From Clostridiales bacterium UBA6981 (GTDB taxonomy: Bacteria; Bacillota; Clostridia; Oscillospirales; Oscillospiraceae), in the NCBI GenBank assembly GCA_002450075.1, contig DJYJ01000062.1, positions 1 to 26,507 of the forward strand: DNA of 26,507 nt, in the 5' to 3' direction. Numbering within the stretch: position 1 is the stretch's first letter; every line of letters begins with the position of its first letter. Shown here piece by piece: positions 6,736-14,302 of this stretch. Below the pieces are notes generated by a model, which was not told the origin of the DNA, did no database searches, and was given only the letters and a program-made list of their open reading frames with translations. The translations under genes and the position numbers were made by a program.

Positions 6736-7407
6736 ATGGAAGGTTACAGAGTGCTTGAGATCAAGCAGAGCGTTTTTGAAAGCAACGACCGCGCGGCCGA
6801 CCAGCTCCGCAGCGATTTGAAGAAGGACAAGGTCTTTCTTCTCAACCTGATGAGCTCGCCCGGCAGCGGCAAGACCACCACGCTCCGCCGCACGATCGCC
6901 GCGCTGAAGGATGAATTTCGGATCGGCGTCATGGAGGCCGACATCGATTCCGACGTCGACGCCGCCACGATCGAAAAGACCGGGGCCAAGGTCATCCAGC
7001 TGCACACCGGCGGCATGTGCCATCTCGACGCCGGCATGACCCGCCAGGGGCTCGAGGGTCTGGGCGTGGACGACGTCGATTTTGCGATCCTTGAAAACAT
7101 CGGCAATCTCGTCTGCCCGGCGGAATTTGACACGGGCTCATCGAAAAACGCGATGATCCTCTCCGTACCCGAGGGTGACGACAAGCCGCTGAAGTACCCT
7201 CTGATGTTCTCGATCTGTGACGTACTGCTGATCAACAAGATCGACGTTCTCCCCTACTTTGACTTCGATCTCGAGGCCTGCAAAAAGTACGTCCGCCGTC
7301 TCAATCCCAACATGAAGATCATTCCCATCTCCGCCCGCACGGGCGAAGGGATCGACGAGTGGGCCGATTGGCTCCGCACCCAGATCCGTGAGTGGAACGA
7401 ACAGTAA
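6736..7407 (+). CDS. hypB: Hydrogenase/urease-type nickel incorporation GTPase HypB
   Basis: A 223-residue SIMIBI-class GTPase that delivers nickel to hydrogenase maturation. Walker A is SSPGSGKTT (about 40-48). The dimer-interface metal site shows C95-H96 (GGMCHLDAG) and C127 (NLVCPAEFD), as in HypB. The base-recognition motif is NKID (167-170). There is no N-terminal CxxCGC metal-binding or His-rich segment, so it is the minimal form. The ATG has GGAGG 6 nt upstream; the longer frame from 6673 lacks a site. No hypA, hypC-F or hydrogenase genes are in the window, so it is a solitary copy here. A strong terminator follows at 7427. Confidence 0.93.
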   Translation: MEGYRVLEIKQSVFESNDRAADQLRSDLKKDKVFLLNLMSSPGSGKTTTLRRTIAALKDEFRIGVMEADIDSDVDAATIEKTGAKVIQLHTGGMCHLDAGMTRQGLEGLGVDDVDFAILENIGNLVCPAEFDTGSSKNAMILSVPEGDDKPLKYPLMFSICDVLLINKIDVLPYFDFDLEACKKYVRRLNPNMKIIPISARTGEGIDEWADWLRTQIREWNEQ

Positions 7408-7426
7408 GCCCTGCCTTTCAGCCAAG

Positions 7427-7458
7427 CGCCTGAGCCGGATCCGGCTCAGGCGTTTTTT
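7427..7458 (+). terminator. Rho-independent terminator of hypB
   Basis: A 26-bp perfect palindrome (7427-7452, CGCCTGAGCCGGAT and its complement) is followed by six T residues. It sits between the convergent hypB and coaX genes, with the T-run oriented for hypB. Confidence 0.9.
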
Positions 7459-7459
7459 G

Positions 7460-8224
7460 TTATTTATTCTTCTCGTAAAGATACCACAGGCCCTTGAGCA
7501 GCAGATCGTCGTCGCAGACGATCTCGTGTGTGCAGCAGGAAACAATGCTGCCGGCCAGGCCGCCCGTTGCCACGACTTTACACGTTTCACCAAGCTCCTG
7601 CTCCATCCTGTCGATCAGTCCATCGATCATGGCCGCCGTGCCAAACACGGCGCCCGAACGCATACAGTCGACCGTATTCGTTCCGATGCACTTTTTCGGT
7701 GCCGTGATCGAGATCTCCGGCAGAAGGCTCGTCCCCGCCGCGAGCGCGCCATAGGAGAGCTTGATGCCCGGCAGGATCGCGCCGCCGCGGAAATTGCCGC
7801 CGCCGTCGACGACGGTGGCCGTGGTCGCCGTTCCGAGATCCAGAACGATGACGGGCTTGCCGTAGAACTGCATGGCGGCAACGCCGCCGGTGATCAGATC
7901 GCCCGCCACGGTCCCGGGGTCATCGACGCGGATGTTCAAGCCGGTCTTCATACCGGGTCCCACGACCATGCAATCGTGTCCCGTCAGCGTTCTGATCGCG
8001 CGCACAAGCGCCTCGGTCACGGGCGGTACGACTGAGGAGAGGATCACGCCCTCGCATGCTGACGCATCCATCTCGTAGGAATGAAAGATCTCCTTGAGCT
8101 TGATCATATATTCCGCTTCGGTCTCGCGCGTATCGGTATGGATACGTACGATACTGCCGATCGCGCCGTTGTTGATCGTTCCGATCACGATATTGGTATT
8201 TCCCACATCTATGGCAAGGATCAT
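7460..8224 (-). CDS. coaX: Type III pantothenate kinase
   Basis: CoaX phosphorylates pantothenate, the first step of coenzyme A synthesis. It belongs to the ASKHA fold and needs a monovalent cation. The 254-residue length is standard. Visible motifs are the phosphate loop AIDVGNTN (about 5-11), SSVVPPVT (63-70), the catalytic-Asp region VAGDL (D109), LDLGTATTATVVD (128-140), GGAILPGI (147-154) and ATGGLA (219-224). The ribosome site is AAGGGG before the ATG. It is separated from the upstream deacetylase gene by a terminator, so it needs its own start; no clear promoter was seen in the short gap. Confidence 0.95.
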   Translation of the reverse strand: MILAIDVGNTNIVIGTINNGAIGSIVRIHTDTRETEAEYMIKLKEIFHSYEMDASACEGVILSSVVPPVTEALVRAIRTLTGHDCMVVGPGMKTGLNIRVDDPGTVAGDLITGGVAAMQFYGKPVIVLDLGTATTATVVDGGGNFRGGAILPGIKLSYGALAAGTSLLPEISITAPKKCIGTNTVDCMRSGAVFGTAAMIDGLIDRMEQELGETCKVVATGGLAGSIVSCCTHEIVCDDDLLLKGLWYLYEKNK

Positions 8225-8285
8225 ATTTTTCCGTCCCCTTTTCTCTGCTGTTGTTTTTTCACAAGCACTCAGGCCGCGGCGCTCT

Positions 8286-8323
8286 AAAAAAGCGGCGCAG
8301 GATTACTATAAATCCCGCGTCGC
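8286..8323 (-). terminator. Terminator of the deacetylase gene
   Basis: A 13-bp stem with one mismatch and one G-T pair (8292-8304 with 8311-8323) has a 6-nt loop. On the minus strand it is followed by six T residues (A-run 8286-8291). It lies 20 bp after the deacetylase stop. Confidence 0.75.
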
Positions 8324-8343
8324 TTTTCTGTCAATGCAAAAAG

Positions 8344-9864
8344 TTAATTGTTCGTTCCGTGGTGTGCTCCGTAGCTGCTCTCGTCAAGCGCCTCGAACAC
8401 ATAGCCGTTGTTGGTCCCCCACCGCAGGATCGACTCGACCGCGGCCACACTGAAGTCCTTGGTATCATGCTGCAGCACGACGTTTACCGTGTTTTCAAGG
8501 CAGCCAGACGCGACATTGTCGGCCACGGTGTAACTGCTCCGCGCGCCGCCGAGAGCGTCGCCGCTGTCCACGTTCCAGTCAAAATACACATAGCCCATAT
8601 TCGTCATATAGTTGACGAGAGAGGACATGATGCCATAGCAGTAATTCCGGCTGATCGTGTTGCTGCTGCCGCCGGGGAAGCGGAACAGCTTGGTATACTG
8701 TCCGGTCTGCTCGAAGATGATATCCTCCATCGCCTTAAAATCATTGAAAAAGGCGTCACGGCTGGCATAGACCGAAGCATAATCGTGCGTCAGCGTATGC
8801 ACGCCGATCGCATGTCCCTCCCGGAAGGCCCGTCCGATCATGTCTGTGTAATCCTGATCATAATTCCGGCCATTTCCCGTGACGAAGAAGGTGGCCTTGG
8901 CGCCGTAGCGCGCCAGGACGTCGAGAAGCTGTGCCGTATAGGGGCCGGGGCCGTCATCAAAGGTCAGATAGATCGTTTTCCTTTCGGGGATCACGGTCTC
9001 GACCTTCGGCTGCGGCACAACGTTGACGATACGCCGTGCAGTGGCGGTCTCTCCCTGCTCGTTCATGATATAATAGTCAAGCGTATATGTCCCGAGCTCG
9101 TAAGGGATGACCTCGCCCGTGACCTTAACATAGGCCGTAAGATCGTTCCCGCTCTCATCGATGGCCTCGTATCCGGGATCGGTAAAGGAGAAAGATGCGC
9201 CGACGCTGATCTCTTCTCCGCCCTCGAGCCTGATCATAGGCTCGGATACGCCGTATTCGATCTTCCGCTCGACAGCGGTCTCGTTTCCGGAGGAATCCTT
9301 CACGGAATAATAAACGGTATCCTCGACCTCGGTGCGCACAACTTTATCGGTCAGGTCGCCGTCATAGTTGTCGACCGCGGTAAAGCCTTCCTCCGAATAG
9401 CCGACCAGCCAGCTTGCGAGATACCCTTCCTCGTGGTTGAGCGTGATGACGGGAGGTGTTGTGTCGCGTACAAGGACCTGACGGTAACTCACCGCCTTTT
9501 TTCCGAACGCCTCGGCCGTATATTTCACCGTGTAATCGCCGATCCTGTCAACGTCCACACCGCTCTCTGTTTTGATCTCGATCGGATTGACACTTTTCCC
9601 GAACAGATTTCCCGTAAGGAATGCCTGCGCTCCGAGATCGGCGTATGTCTCGCCCACCTCGGCAATATCCACGTCCGGGCCGAGGAGCGTTATCTCGATA
9701 TGGCGGTCGTCGATGATAATGGCGGCCGCTACCAGAACCACAAGATAGACAAACAGAACCGCCAGAACGATCTGGGTCTTTTTCCTCTTGATCGCCTTTT
9801 TTGTTTCCTCGCGGCTCTTGCTTGGAAGCGGTTCCCTGGCAGCCTTCGTTTTTTTCTCCTTCAC
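8344..9864 (-). CDS. Membrane-anchored polysaccharide deacetylase with Ig-like domains
   Basis: A 506-residue wall enzyme. The N-terminus is basic with one transmembrane helix (about 31-52). Next come three Ig-like beta domains of the DUF5011/HYR-like type (about 57-134, 137-205 and 208-283; DTTPPVITL, DNYDGDLTDKV, ELGTYTLDY). The C-terminal NodB domain (about 297-494) carries all carbohydrate esterase 4 motifs: TFDDGPG, HTLTHD (metal His pair), RFPGG, DWNVDSGD and LQHD. It should deacetylate N-acetylglucosamine or N-acetylmuramate in peptidoglycan. A longer frame starts at GTG 9927, but that lies upstream of the promoter -10. GTG 9864 has GAGGG with a 7-nt spacer and is preferred. Confidence 0.9.
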   Translation of the reverse strand: MKEKKTKAAREPLPSKSREETKKAIKRKKTQIVLAVLFVYLVVLVAAAIIIDDRHIEITLLGPDVDIAEVGETYADLGAQAFLTGNLFGKSVNPIEIKTESGVDVDRIGDYTVKYTAEAFGKKAVSYRQVLVRDTTPPVITLNHEEGYLASWLVGYSEEGFTAVDNYDGDLTDKVVRTEVEDTVYYSVKDSSGNETAVERKIEYGVSEPMIRLEGGEEISVGASFSFTDPGYEAIDESGNDLTAYVKVTGEVIPYELGTYTLDYYIMNEQGETATARRIVNVVPQPKVETVIPERKTIYLTFDDGPGPYTAQLLDVLARYGAKATFFVTGNGRNYDQDYTDMIGRAFREGHAIGVHTLTHDYASVYASRDAFFNDFKAMEDIIFEQTGQYTKLFRFPGGSSNTISRNYCYGIMSSLVNYMTNMGYVYFDWNVDSGDALGGARSSYTVADNVASGCLENTVNVVLQHDTKDFSVAAVESILRWGTNNGYVFEALDESSYGAHHGTNN

Positions 9865-9918
9865 CCTGATGCCCTCTGTTTTTCGTCTTTCTTTCCCACG
9901 TCTGCGGGGATATGATTC

Positions 9919-9947
9919 AGTATACACCTTATTTTGTGTTATGTTAA
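9919..9947 (-). promoter_or_regulatory. Sigma-A promoter of the deacetylase gene
   Basis: On the minus strand, TTAACA (9942-9947) is 17 bp from TATACT (9919-9924). The start would be near 9912, leaving a leader of about 48 nt before GTG 9864. An imperfectly centred inverted repeat, GTGTTA-TGT-TAACAC (9936-9950), covers the -35 and may be an operator. Confidence 0.75.
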
Positions 9948-10004
9948 CACTTTTTTCTCATCTTTTTTATTTTTAAGAAATATTGCCTCAAAACCATTTT
10001 TTTG

Positions 10005-10033
10005 TTGAACTGGGAGTCACAATCTGATATATT
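10005..10033 (+). promoter_or_regulatory. Sigma-A promoter of glyQS-nadE
   Basis: TTGAAC (10005-10010) is 17 bp from TATATT (10028-10033). The predicted start, near 10040, leaves a leader of only about 57 nt. Confidence 0.75.
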
Positions 10034-10062
10034 TTGAGTTTGTCAGAAATGATAAATACTCT

Positions 10063-10081
10063 CTGCGGCAGCCAGCCGCAG
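10063..10081 (+). promoter_or_regulatory. Leader hairpin immediately before the glyQS ribosome site
   Basis: A perfect 7-bp GC-rich stem (CTGCGGC 10063-10069 with GCCGCAG 10075-10081) has a 5-nt loop. It ends 3 nt before the AAGGA ribosome site. There is no T-run, so it is not a terminator. It may stabilise the 5' end or affect ribosome access. The leader has no room for a T-box. Confidence 0.5.
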
Positions 10082-10096
10082 GAAAGGAACGAAACG

Positions 10097-11521
10097 ATGG
10101 AACACAGCGAAAAAAACATGGACAAGATCGTTGCCCTGTGCAAAAACCGCGGCTTTGTATACGCCGGAAGCGAGATTTACGGCGGACTTGCCAACTCCTG
10201 GGACTATGGCCCACTGGGCGTTGAATTCAAAAACAACGTCAAAAAGGCCTGGCTGAAGAAGTTTGTTCAGGAGAGCCCCTACAACGTCGGACTCGACGCC
10301 GCCATCATCATGAACCCCCAGACTTGGGTCACGACCGGACATGTCGCCGGCTTCTCCGACCCGCTGCTCGACTGCCGCAGCTGCAAGGCACGCCACCGCG
10401 CCGACAAGCTGATCGGGGACGTGCATGGCGAGGTCAACGTCGACGCGATGAGCTTCGACGAGATGGACGCCTTTATCGCCGAACATGAGGACATCGTCTG
10501 CCCGGTGTGCGGCAAGCATAACTTCACCCCGATCCGCAAGTTCAATCTCATGTTCAAGACAGCGATTGGCGTGACTGAGGACTCCTCCTCCGTCTGCTAT
10601 CTCCGTCCGGAGACGGCGCAGGGCATTTTCGTGAACTTTGCCAACATCCAGCGTACTACTCGCAGGAAACTGCCCTTCGGCGTATGCCAGGTCGGCAAGG
10701 CCTTCCGCAACGAGATCACGCCGGGCAACTTCACCTTCCGCACCCGCGAGTTTGAGCAGATGGAGTGCGAGTTCTTCTGCAAGCCCGGGACCGACCTCGA
10801 GTGGTTCGCCTACTGGAAGGACTACTGCCAGAAGTGGCTGCTCTCCCTCGGCATCAAAGAGGAGCATCTGCGCCTGCGCGACCATGAGAAGGCCGAGCTC
10901 GCCTTCTACTCCCGTGCCACCACGGATATCGAATACGCCTTCCCGTTCACCGACTGGGGCGAGCTGTGGGGCATTGCCGACCGTACGGACTATGACCTCG
11001 GTCGTCATCAGGAGGCCTCCGGCAAGGATCTGAGCTATTTCGACCAGGATACCAACGAGCATTATATTCCTTATGTCATCGAGCCCTCACTCGGCTGTGA
11101 CCGCGTCGCTCTCGCCTTCCTGTGCGAGGCGTATGACGAGCAGGTCGTCGGTCAGGACAAGAAGGGCAACGACGACATCCGCACCGTACTGCATCTCCAT
11201 CCGGCGCTCGCGCCTTACAAGTGCGCGATCCTGCCGCTGTCGAAAAAGGAGATCCTGACAGGCCCCGCGATGGAGCTCTACCGCGAGCTGTCGAAGGAAT
11301 TCATGTGCGATTATGACGAGACCGGCTCCATCGGCAAGCGCTACCGCCGCGAGGACGAGATCGGCACGCCGTTCTGCATCACCTTTGACTTCAACACCGT
11401 CGGCACCGAGACCGATGAGGCAGACCACTGCGTCACGATCCGTGAGCGTGACAGCATGGAGCAGGTCCGCATCCCCATCAGCGAGGTCAAAAACTATATC
11501 GCCGAGCGGATCCGGTTCTGA
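10097..11521 (+). CDS. glyQS: Glycyl-tRNA synthetase, single-chain type
   Basis: Charges tRNA-Gly. It is a 474-residue class II enzyme of the homodimeric type, not the alpha2-beta2 GlyQ/GlyS form. Visible are the N-terminal SRGFVYAGSEIYGG-like region (here KNRGFVYAGSEIYGG), WDYGPLG, a zinc-like insertion with C-x-x-C pairs (CRSCKARH, CPVCGKHNF), RPETAQGIFVNF, motif 2 (FRNEITPGNFTFRTREFEQ), motif 3 (EPSLGCDRVALAFL) and the anticodon-binding domain (LAPYKCAILPLSKK). The ATG has AAGGA 8 nt upstream; the longer frame from 10034 begins in the promoter spacer/-10 region. nadE follows after 16 bp with no terminator, so the two are co-transcribed. Confidence 0.96.
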   Translation: MEHSEKNMDKIVALCKNRGFVYAGSEIYGGLANSWDYGPLGVEFKNNVKKAWLKKFVQESPYNVGLDAAIIMNPQTWVTTGHVAGFSDPLLDCRSCKARHRADKLIGDVHGEVNVDAMSFDEMDAFIAEHEDIVCPVCGKHNFTPIRKFNLMFKTAIGVTEDSSSVCYLRPETAQGIFVNFANIQRTTRRKLPFGVCQVGKAFRNEITPGNFTFRTREFEQMECEFFCKPGTDLEWFAYWKDYCQKWLLSLGIKEEHLRLRDHEKAELAFYSRATTDIEYAFPFTDWGELWGIADRTDYDLGRHQEASGKDLSYFDQDTNEHYIPYVIEPSLGCDRVALAFLCEAYDEQVVGQDKKGNDDIRTVLHLHPALAPYKCAILPLSKKEILTGPAMELYRELSKEFMCDYDETGSIGKRYRREDEIGTPFCITFDFNTVGTETDEADHCVTIRERDSMEQVRIPISEVKNYIAERIRF

Positions 11522-11537
11522 GAGAGGCGCTTAAAAG

Positions 11538-13430
11538 ATGAAGGATGGATTTGTAAAAGTTGCGGCGGCAGCGCCCGTGATCCGGGTAGCCGACTGCGAT
11601 TACAACGCCGCACGTGTTATCGATGCGATCGAAAACGCAAACAGGGCCGGTGTCAAAGTTCTCGTCTTTCCCGAGCTCACGCTCACCGGCGTCACCTGCG
11701 GCGACCTCGTCGCGCATCGTGTCGTCCTGGACGGCGCTTCCCACTCGCTCGAAAAGGTCGTTCGTGCCAGCGAAGGCAAGGATATGCTCATCTTTGTGGG
11801 GCTTCCCTATGCTCACGGCGCCCGTTTGCTGAGCGTCGCAGCCGTGATCTTTGACGGCGAGCTGCTCGGGCTTGTCCCGCGCGAAAATGTCAAAGGAACC
11901 CTCTTTGCCGCATATGAGGGTGAAGGTGAATTTGTCACTGTCGGCGAATTGGAGACGGTCCTCTGCCCCAACACGCTGTTCTGCCACAATTCTCTCGGCG
12001 ATCTGCGCGTCGCGGTCGAGCTCGGCGCCGACCGGGATGAGATCCTCTCCCCCGCCGTTTCCTATGCGCTCGAGGGCGCGACCGTCATCGCCCAGATGGC
12101 GTCCTTCCCCGAAACTGTCTCTTCCGAAGCCGAGGCTGCGGGCGAGATCCGCGCGCTCTCCCGCCGTCTCAAGTGCGGTATTGTGCTTGCCGCGCCCGGC
12201 CGCGGCGAGAGCTCGACGGACAACAGCTATTCCGGTCTCTGCCTTGTCGCGGAGAACGGTGAGCTTCTCGCTGAAAGCGAGTATGCCGACGCTCTCGCTG
12301 TCAGCGAGATCGATGTCCAGCATCTCACGACTCTGCGCCGCAGAGACGGCGGCTTCGACCTGCCGGGAGATGATCTTTGTCGGGTTTACTGGGGAGAAGC
12401 ACTCTCTGACACCGCGCTTACCCGCCGATACAGCAAGCACCCGCATCTCCCCGACGGGGAAGAGGCGCTCGGAAAATACTGCGAGCGTATGCTCGACATC
12501 CAGGTCTCCGGTCTCGTGCGCCGCATGGAATTCGCTCATCTCGACCACTGTGTCGTCGGTATCTCCGGCGGCGTCGATTCAACGCTTGCCGTCATGGTCA
12601 GCGCGATGGCCGTAAAGCGCATGGGTCTGCCCTCGACAAACGTGATCGCCTGCACGATGCCCTGCTTCGGCACCTCGTCGCGCACCAAATCCAACGCGAT
12701 CGTAGTCTCCGAGCAGCTTGGCGCCGAGGTGCGCGTGATTGACATCTCCAAGAGTGTTTACCAGCATTTCGATGACATCGGGCATGCGCACGACGATTAT
12801 TCTGTCGCCTACGAAAACGCCCAGGCGCGAGAGCGCACCCAGGTATTGATGGACATCGCCAACAAGTGCAACGGTCTCGACGTCGGCACCGAGGACCTCA
12901 GCGAGTATATCGACGGCTGGTGCACTTATAACGGCGACCACACGAGCATGTACGACGTCAACATCGGCATGACCAAGACGCAGGTTCGCGCCGCCGTCAG
13001 CCATATTGCCGCCAAAACCGACGATAAGATCCTCAAGGCAGCGCTTTATGATGTGCTCGATTGCCCGGTCACACCGGAGCTGCTGCCGATCCACGACGAT
13101 CTCATCGAGCAGAAGAGCGAGGACGCCGTCGGCTCTTACAGCCTGCAGGACTTCTTTACGCACAAGATTTTGATCTGCGGCTTCGACCCGATCAAGACCA
13201 TGCGTCTTGCCAAGCTCGCCTACGCCGACGAGTTTACCGACGAGGAGCTTCTTCGCTGGCTGAAAAGCTACTGCACGCGTCTGTTCACCCAGCAGTTCAA
13301 GCGCAGCTGCCTAATGGACGGCCCGTCTGTCGAGAACTTTTCCGTCTCGCCGCGAACGGGACTTCATATGCCCTCCGACGGAGAGAGCGCGCTGTTCCTG
13401 CGCATGCTGGAAGAATACGAGAAAGCATAA
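11538..13430 (+). CDS. nadE: NAD+ synthase with a probably inactive glutaminase domain
   Basis: Makes NAD+ from nicotinic acid adenine dinucleotide with ATP and an amide donor. The 630-residue length and two-domain layout are those of glutamine-dependent NadE: a nitrilase-like glutaminase (about 1-265) and an ATP-pyrophosphatase synthetase (about 310-630). The synthetase shows the P-loop SGGVDS (343-348), GTEDLSEY, GWCTYNGDHTSMY, and SPRTGLHMPSDG near the end. In the glutaminase, the catalytic Glu is kept (FPELTLTG, E46). The Lys position of the family GxVPK motif is Arg (GLVPRENV, R115), and the family ICED Cys region reads VAVELGADRD, with Glu161 in the Cys position. The alignment is by eye, but no Cys is nearby. 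It probably uses free ammonia. Confidence 0.93.
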   Translation: MKDGFVKVAAAAPVIRVADCDYNAARVIDAIENANRAGVKVLVFPELTLTGVTCGDLVAHRVVLDGASHSLEKVVRASEGKDMLIFVGLPYAHGARLLSVAAVIFDGELLGLVPRENVKGTLFAAYEGEGEFVTVGELETVLCPNTLFCHNSLGDLRVAVELGADRDEILSPAVSYALEGATVIAQMASFPETVSSEAEAAGEIRALSRRLKCGIVLAAPGRGESSTDNSYSGLCLVAENGELLAESEYADALAVSEIDVQHLTTLRRRDGGFDLPGDDLCRVYWGEALSDTALTRRYSKHPHLPDGEEALGKYCERMLDIQVSGLVRRMEFAHLDHCVVGISGGVDSTLAVMVSAMAVKRMGLPSTNVIACTMPCFGTSSRTKSNAIVVSEQLGAEVRVIDISKSVYQHFDDIGHAHDDYSVAYENAQARERTQVLMDIANKCNGLDVGTEDLSEYIDGWCTYNGDHTSMYDVNIGMTKTQVRAAVSHIAAKTDDKILKAALYDVLDCPVTPELLPIHDDLIEQKSEDAVGSYSLQDFFTHKILICGFDPIKTMRLAKLAYADEFTDEELLRWLKSYCTRLFTQQFKRSCLMDGPSVENFSVSPRTGLHMPSDGESALFLRMLEEYEKA

Positions 13431-13445
13431 ACCGATTTCACCAAA

Positions 13446-13478
13446 GAAACGGGACCGCATGACGCGGTCCCGTTTCTG
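13446..13478 (+). terminator. Hairpin terminator after nadE
   Basis: A 13-bp perfect stem (13446-13458 with 13464-13476) has a 5-nt loop, 15 bp after the nadE stop. The T-run is short because three T residues are inside the stem, so it may be a moderate terminator. Confidence 0.65.
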
Positions 13479-13587
13479 CAAATTCCTATAATTTTCGTAT
13501 GATTAACCAAATTCTGCCTTGCAAATCGGTATGTTCTGACGATAATCTTTTTTCACGTCAAAAAAACTTTTACTTGTCAAAGGATAG

Positions 13588-13596
13588 TGTTATAAT
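13588..13596 (+). promoter_or_regulatory. Extended -10 promoter of hpf
   Basis: TGTTATAAT is a perfect -10 with the TGn extension. A TTGTCA sits only 11 bp upstream, too close to be a normal -35. The predicted start near 13603 leaves a GC-rich leader of about 97 nt. Confidence 0.55.
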
Positions 13597-13602
13597 ATTC
13601 AC

Positions 13603-13699
13603 ACGGAGGGCGTCGCCGCGTGAGGGCGGCTGTCCGCCGAATTCAAACGCGGCAGGCGGTTTTCGACTGTCGGCCGCCAGATATAGGAGGAATGGCAGT
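13603..13699 (+). other. Structured hpf leader with a possible coupled leader peptide
   Basis: This leader is GC-rich and contains self-complementary stretches such as GGCGG-CTGT-CCGCC at 13626-13639 and GGCGG/CCGCC at 13655-13678. A 27-codon frame starts at GTG 13620, with GGAGGG 9 nt upstream. It stops at TGA 13701-13703, overlapping the hpf ATG by ATGA. Whether it is translated is unknown. A conserved noncoding RNA named raiA is known upstream of hpf-family genes in Firmicutes and Actinobacteria, but I could not test this sequence against it. Confidence 0.35.
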
Positions 13700-14251
13700 A
13701 TGAAGTTCACTTTTGCCGAAAAACGGATGGACTCGTCCGAGGATCTGCGCGCGTATGCCATCAAGAAGATCGGTAAGCTCGATCGCTTCTTTAAAACCGA
13801 AGCCGAGGCTTTCGTCACCTTCTCGATCGAACGCGGCCGTTTCCTGGCTGAGATCACGATCCGCAACAACGGGCTGTTCTACAGAGCAAGCGAACTTACG
13901 AACGACATGTACGCATCCATCGATTCCGGTGTCGCCGCGATCGAGCGGCAGATCCGCCGGAACAAGACGCGCCTCGAAAAGAGACTGCGCGACGGTGTGT
14001 TGGAGCGTGACGCCGTGCCTGCTTATGTCCCCGCGGAGACTGAGGAGAGCGAGGAGGAGTTCAAGGTCGTCCGCAGCAAGCGCTTCTCCATCAAGCCCAT
14101 GAGCGTGCAGGAAGCCATCCTGCAGATGAATCTGCTCGGGCACGAGTTCTTTGTCTTCCGCAATATGGACTCCGAGGACGCGATCTCTGTCGTTTATGCG
14201 CGCAAGAACGGCGGCTACGGTCTGATCTGTGACGACGGGCTGAACGATTGA
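13700..14251 (+). CDS. hpf: Long-form ribosome hibernation promoting factor
   Basis: Binds the 30S subunit at the mRNA/tRNA sites and dimerises ribosomes into inactive 100S particles when growth stops. The 183-residue length is the long HPF of Gram-positive bacteria. It has an N-terminal S30EA domain (about 1-100; MKFTFAEKRMDSSEDLRAY, KKIGKLDRFF, NDMYASIDSGVAAIERQIRRNK), an acidic linker, and a C-terminal dimerisation domain (about 122-180; RSKRFSIKPMSVQEAILQM, GHEFFVFRN). GGAGG lies 9 nt before the ATG at 13700. The frame is open upstream to 13499, but that part spans the promoter. It is monocistronic, with its own promoter and terminator. Confidence 0.95.
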   Translation: MKFTFAEKRMDSSEDLRAYAIKKIGKLDRFFKTEAEAFVTFSIERGRFLAEITIRNNGLFYRASELTNDMYASIDSGVAAIERQIRRNKTRLEKRLRDGVLERDAVPAYVPAETEESEEEFKVVRSKRFSIKPMSVQEAILQMNLLGHEFFVFRNMDSEDAISVVYARKNGGYGLICDDGLND

Positions 14252-14268
14252 TTTTTTCTTGATATAAC

Positions 14269-14302
14269 ACAGCGGCCGGTTTTATGCCGGCCGCTGTTTT
14301 TT
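14269..14302 (+). terminator. Rho-independent terminator of hpf
   Basis: An 11-bp perfect stem (14269-14279 with 14287-14297) has a 7-nt loop and is followed by a six-T run. The run touches the stop codon of the convergent epimerase gene at 14301. Confidence 0.88.

Noticed and set aside
6613..7023. N-terminal extension of the HAD phosphatase reading into hypB
   Set aside because: The HAD fold starts at GTG 6612 with a ribosome site; the extension is antisense to hypB and has no domain.
9865..9927. GTG 9927 as the deacetylase start
   Set aside because: It is upstream of the promoter -10 at 9919-9924 and has no good ribosome site.
13499..13699. Upstream in-frame extension of hpf from ATG 13499
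   Set aside because: It spans the promoter and leader; family homology and the ribosome site begin at 13700.
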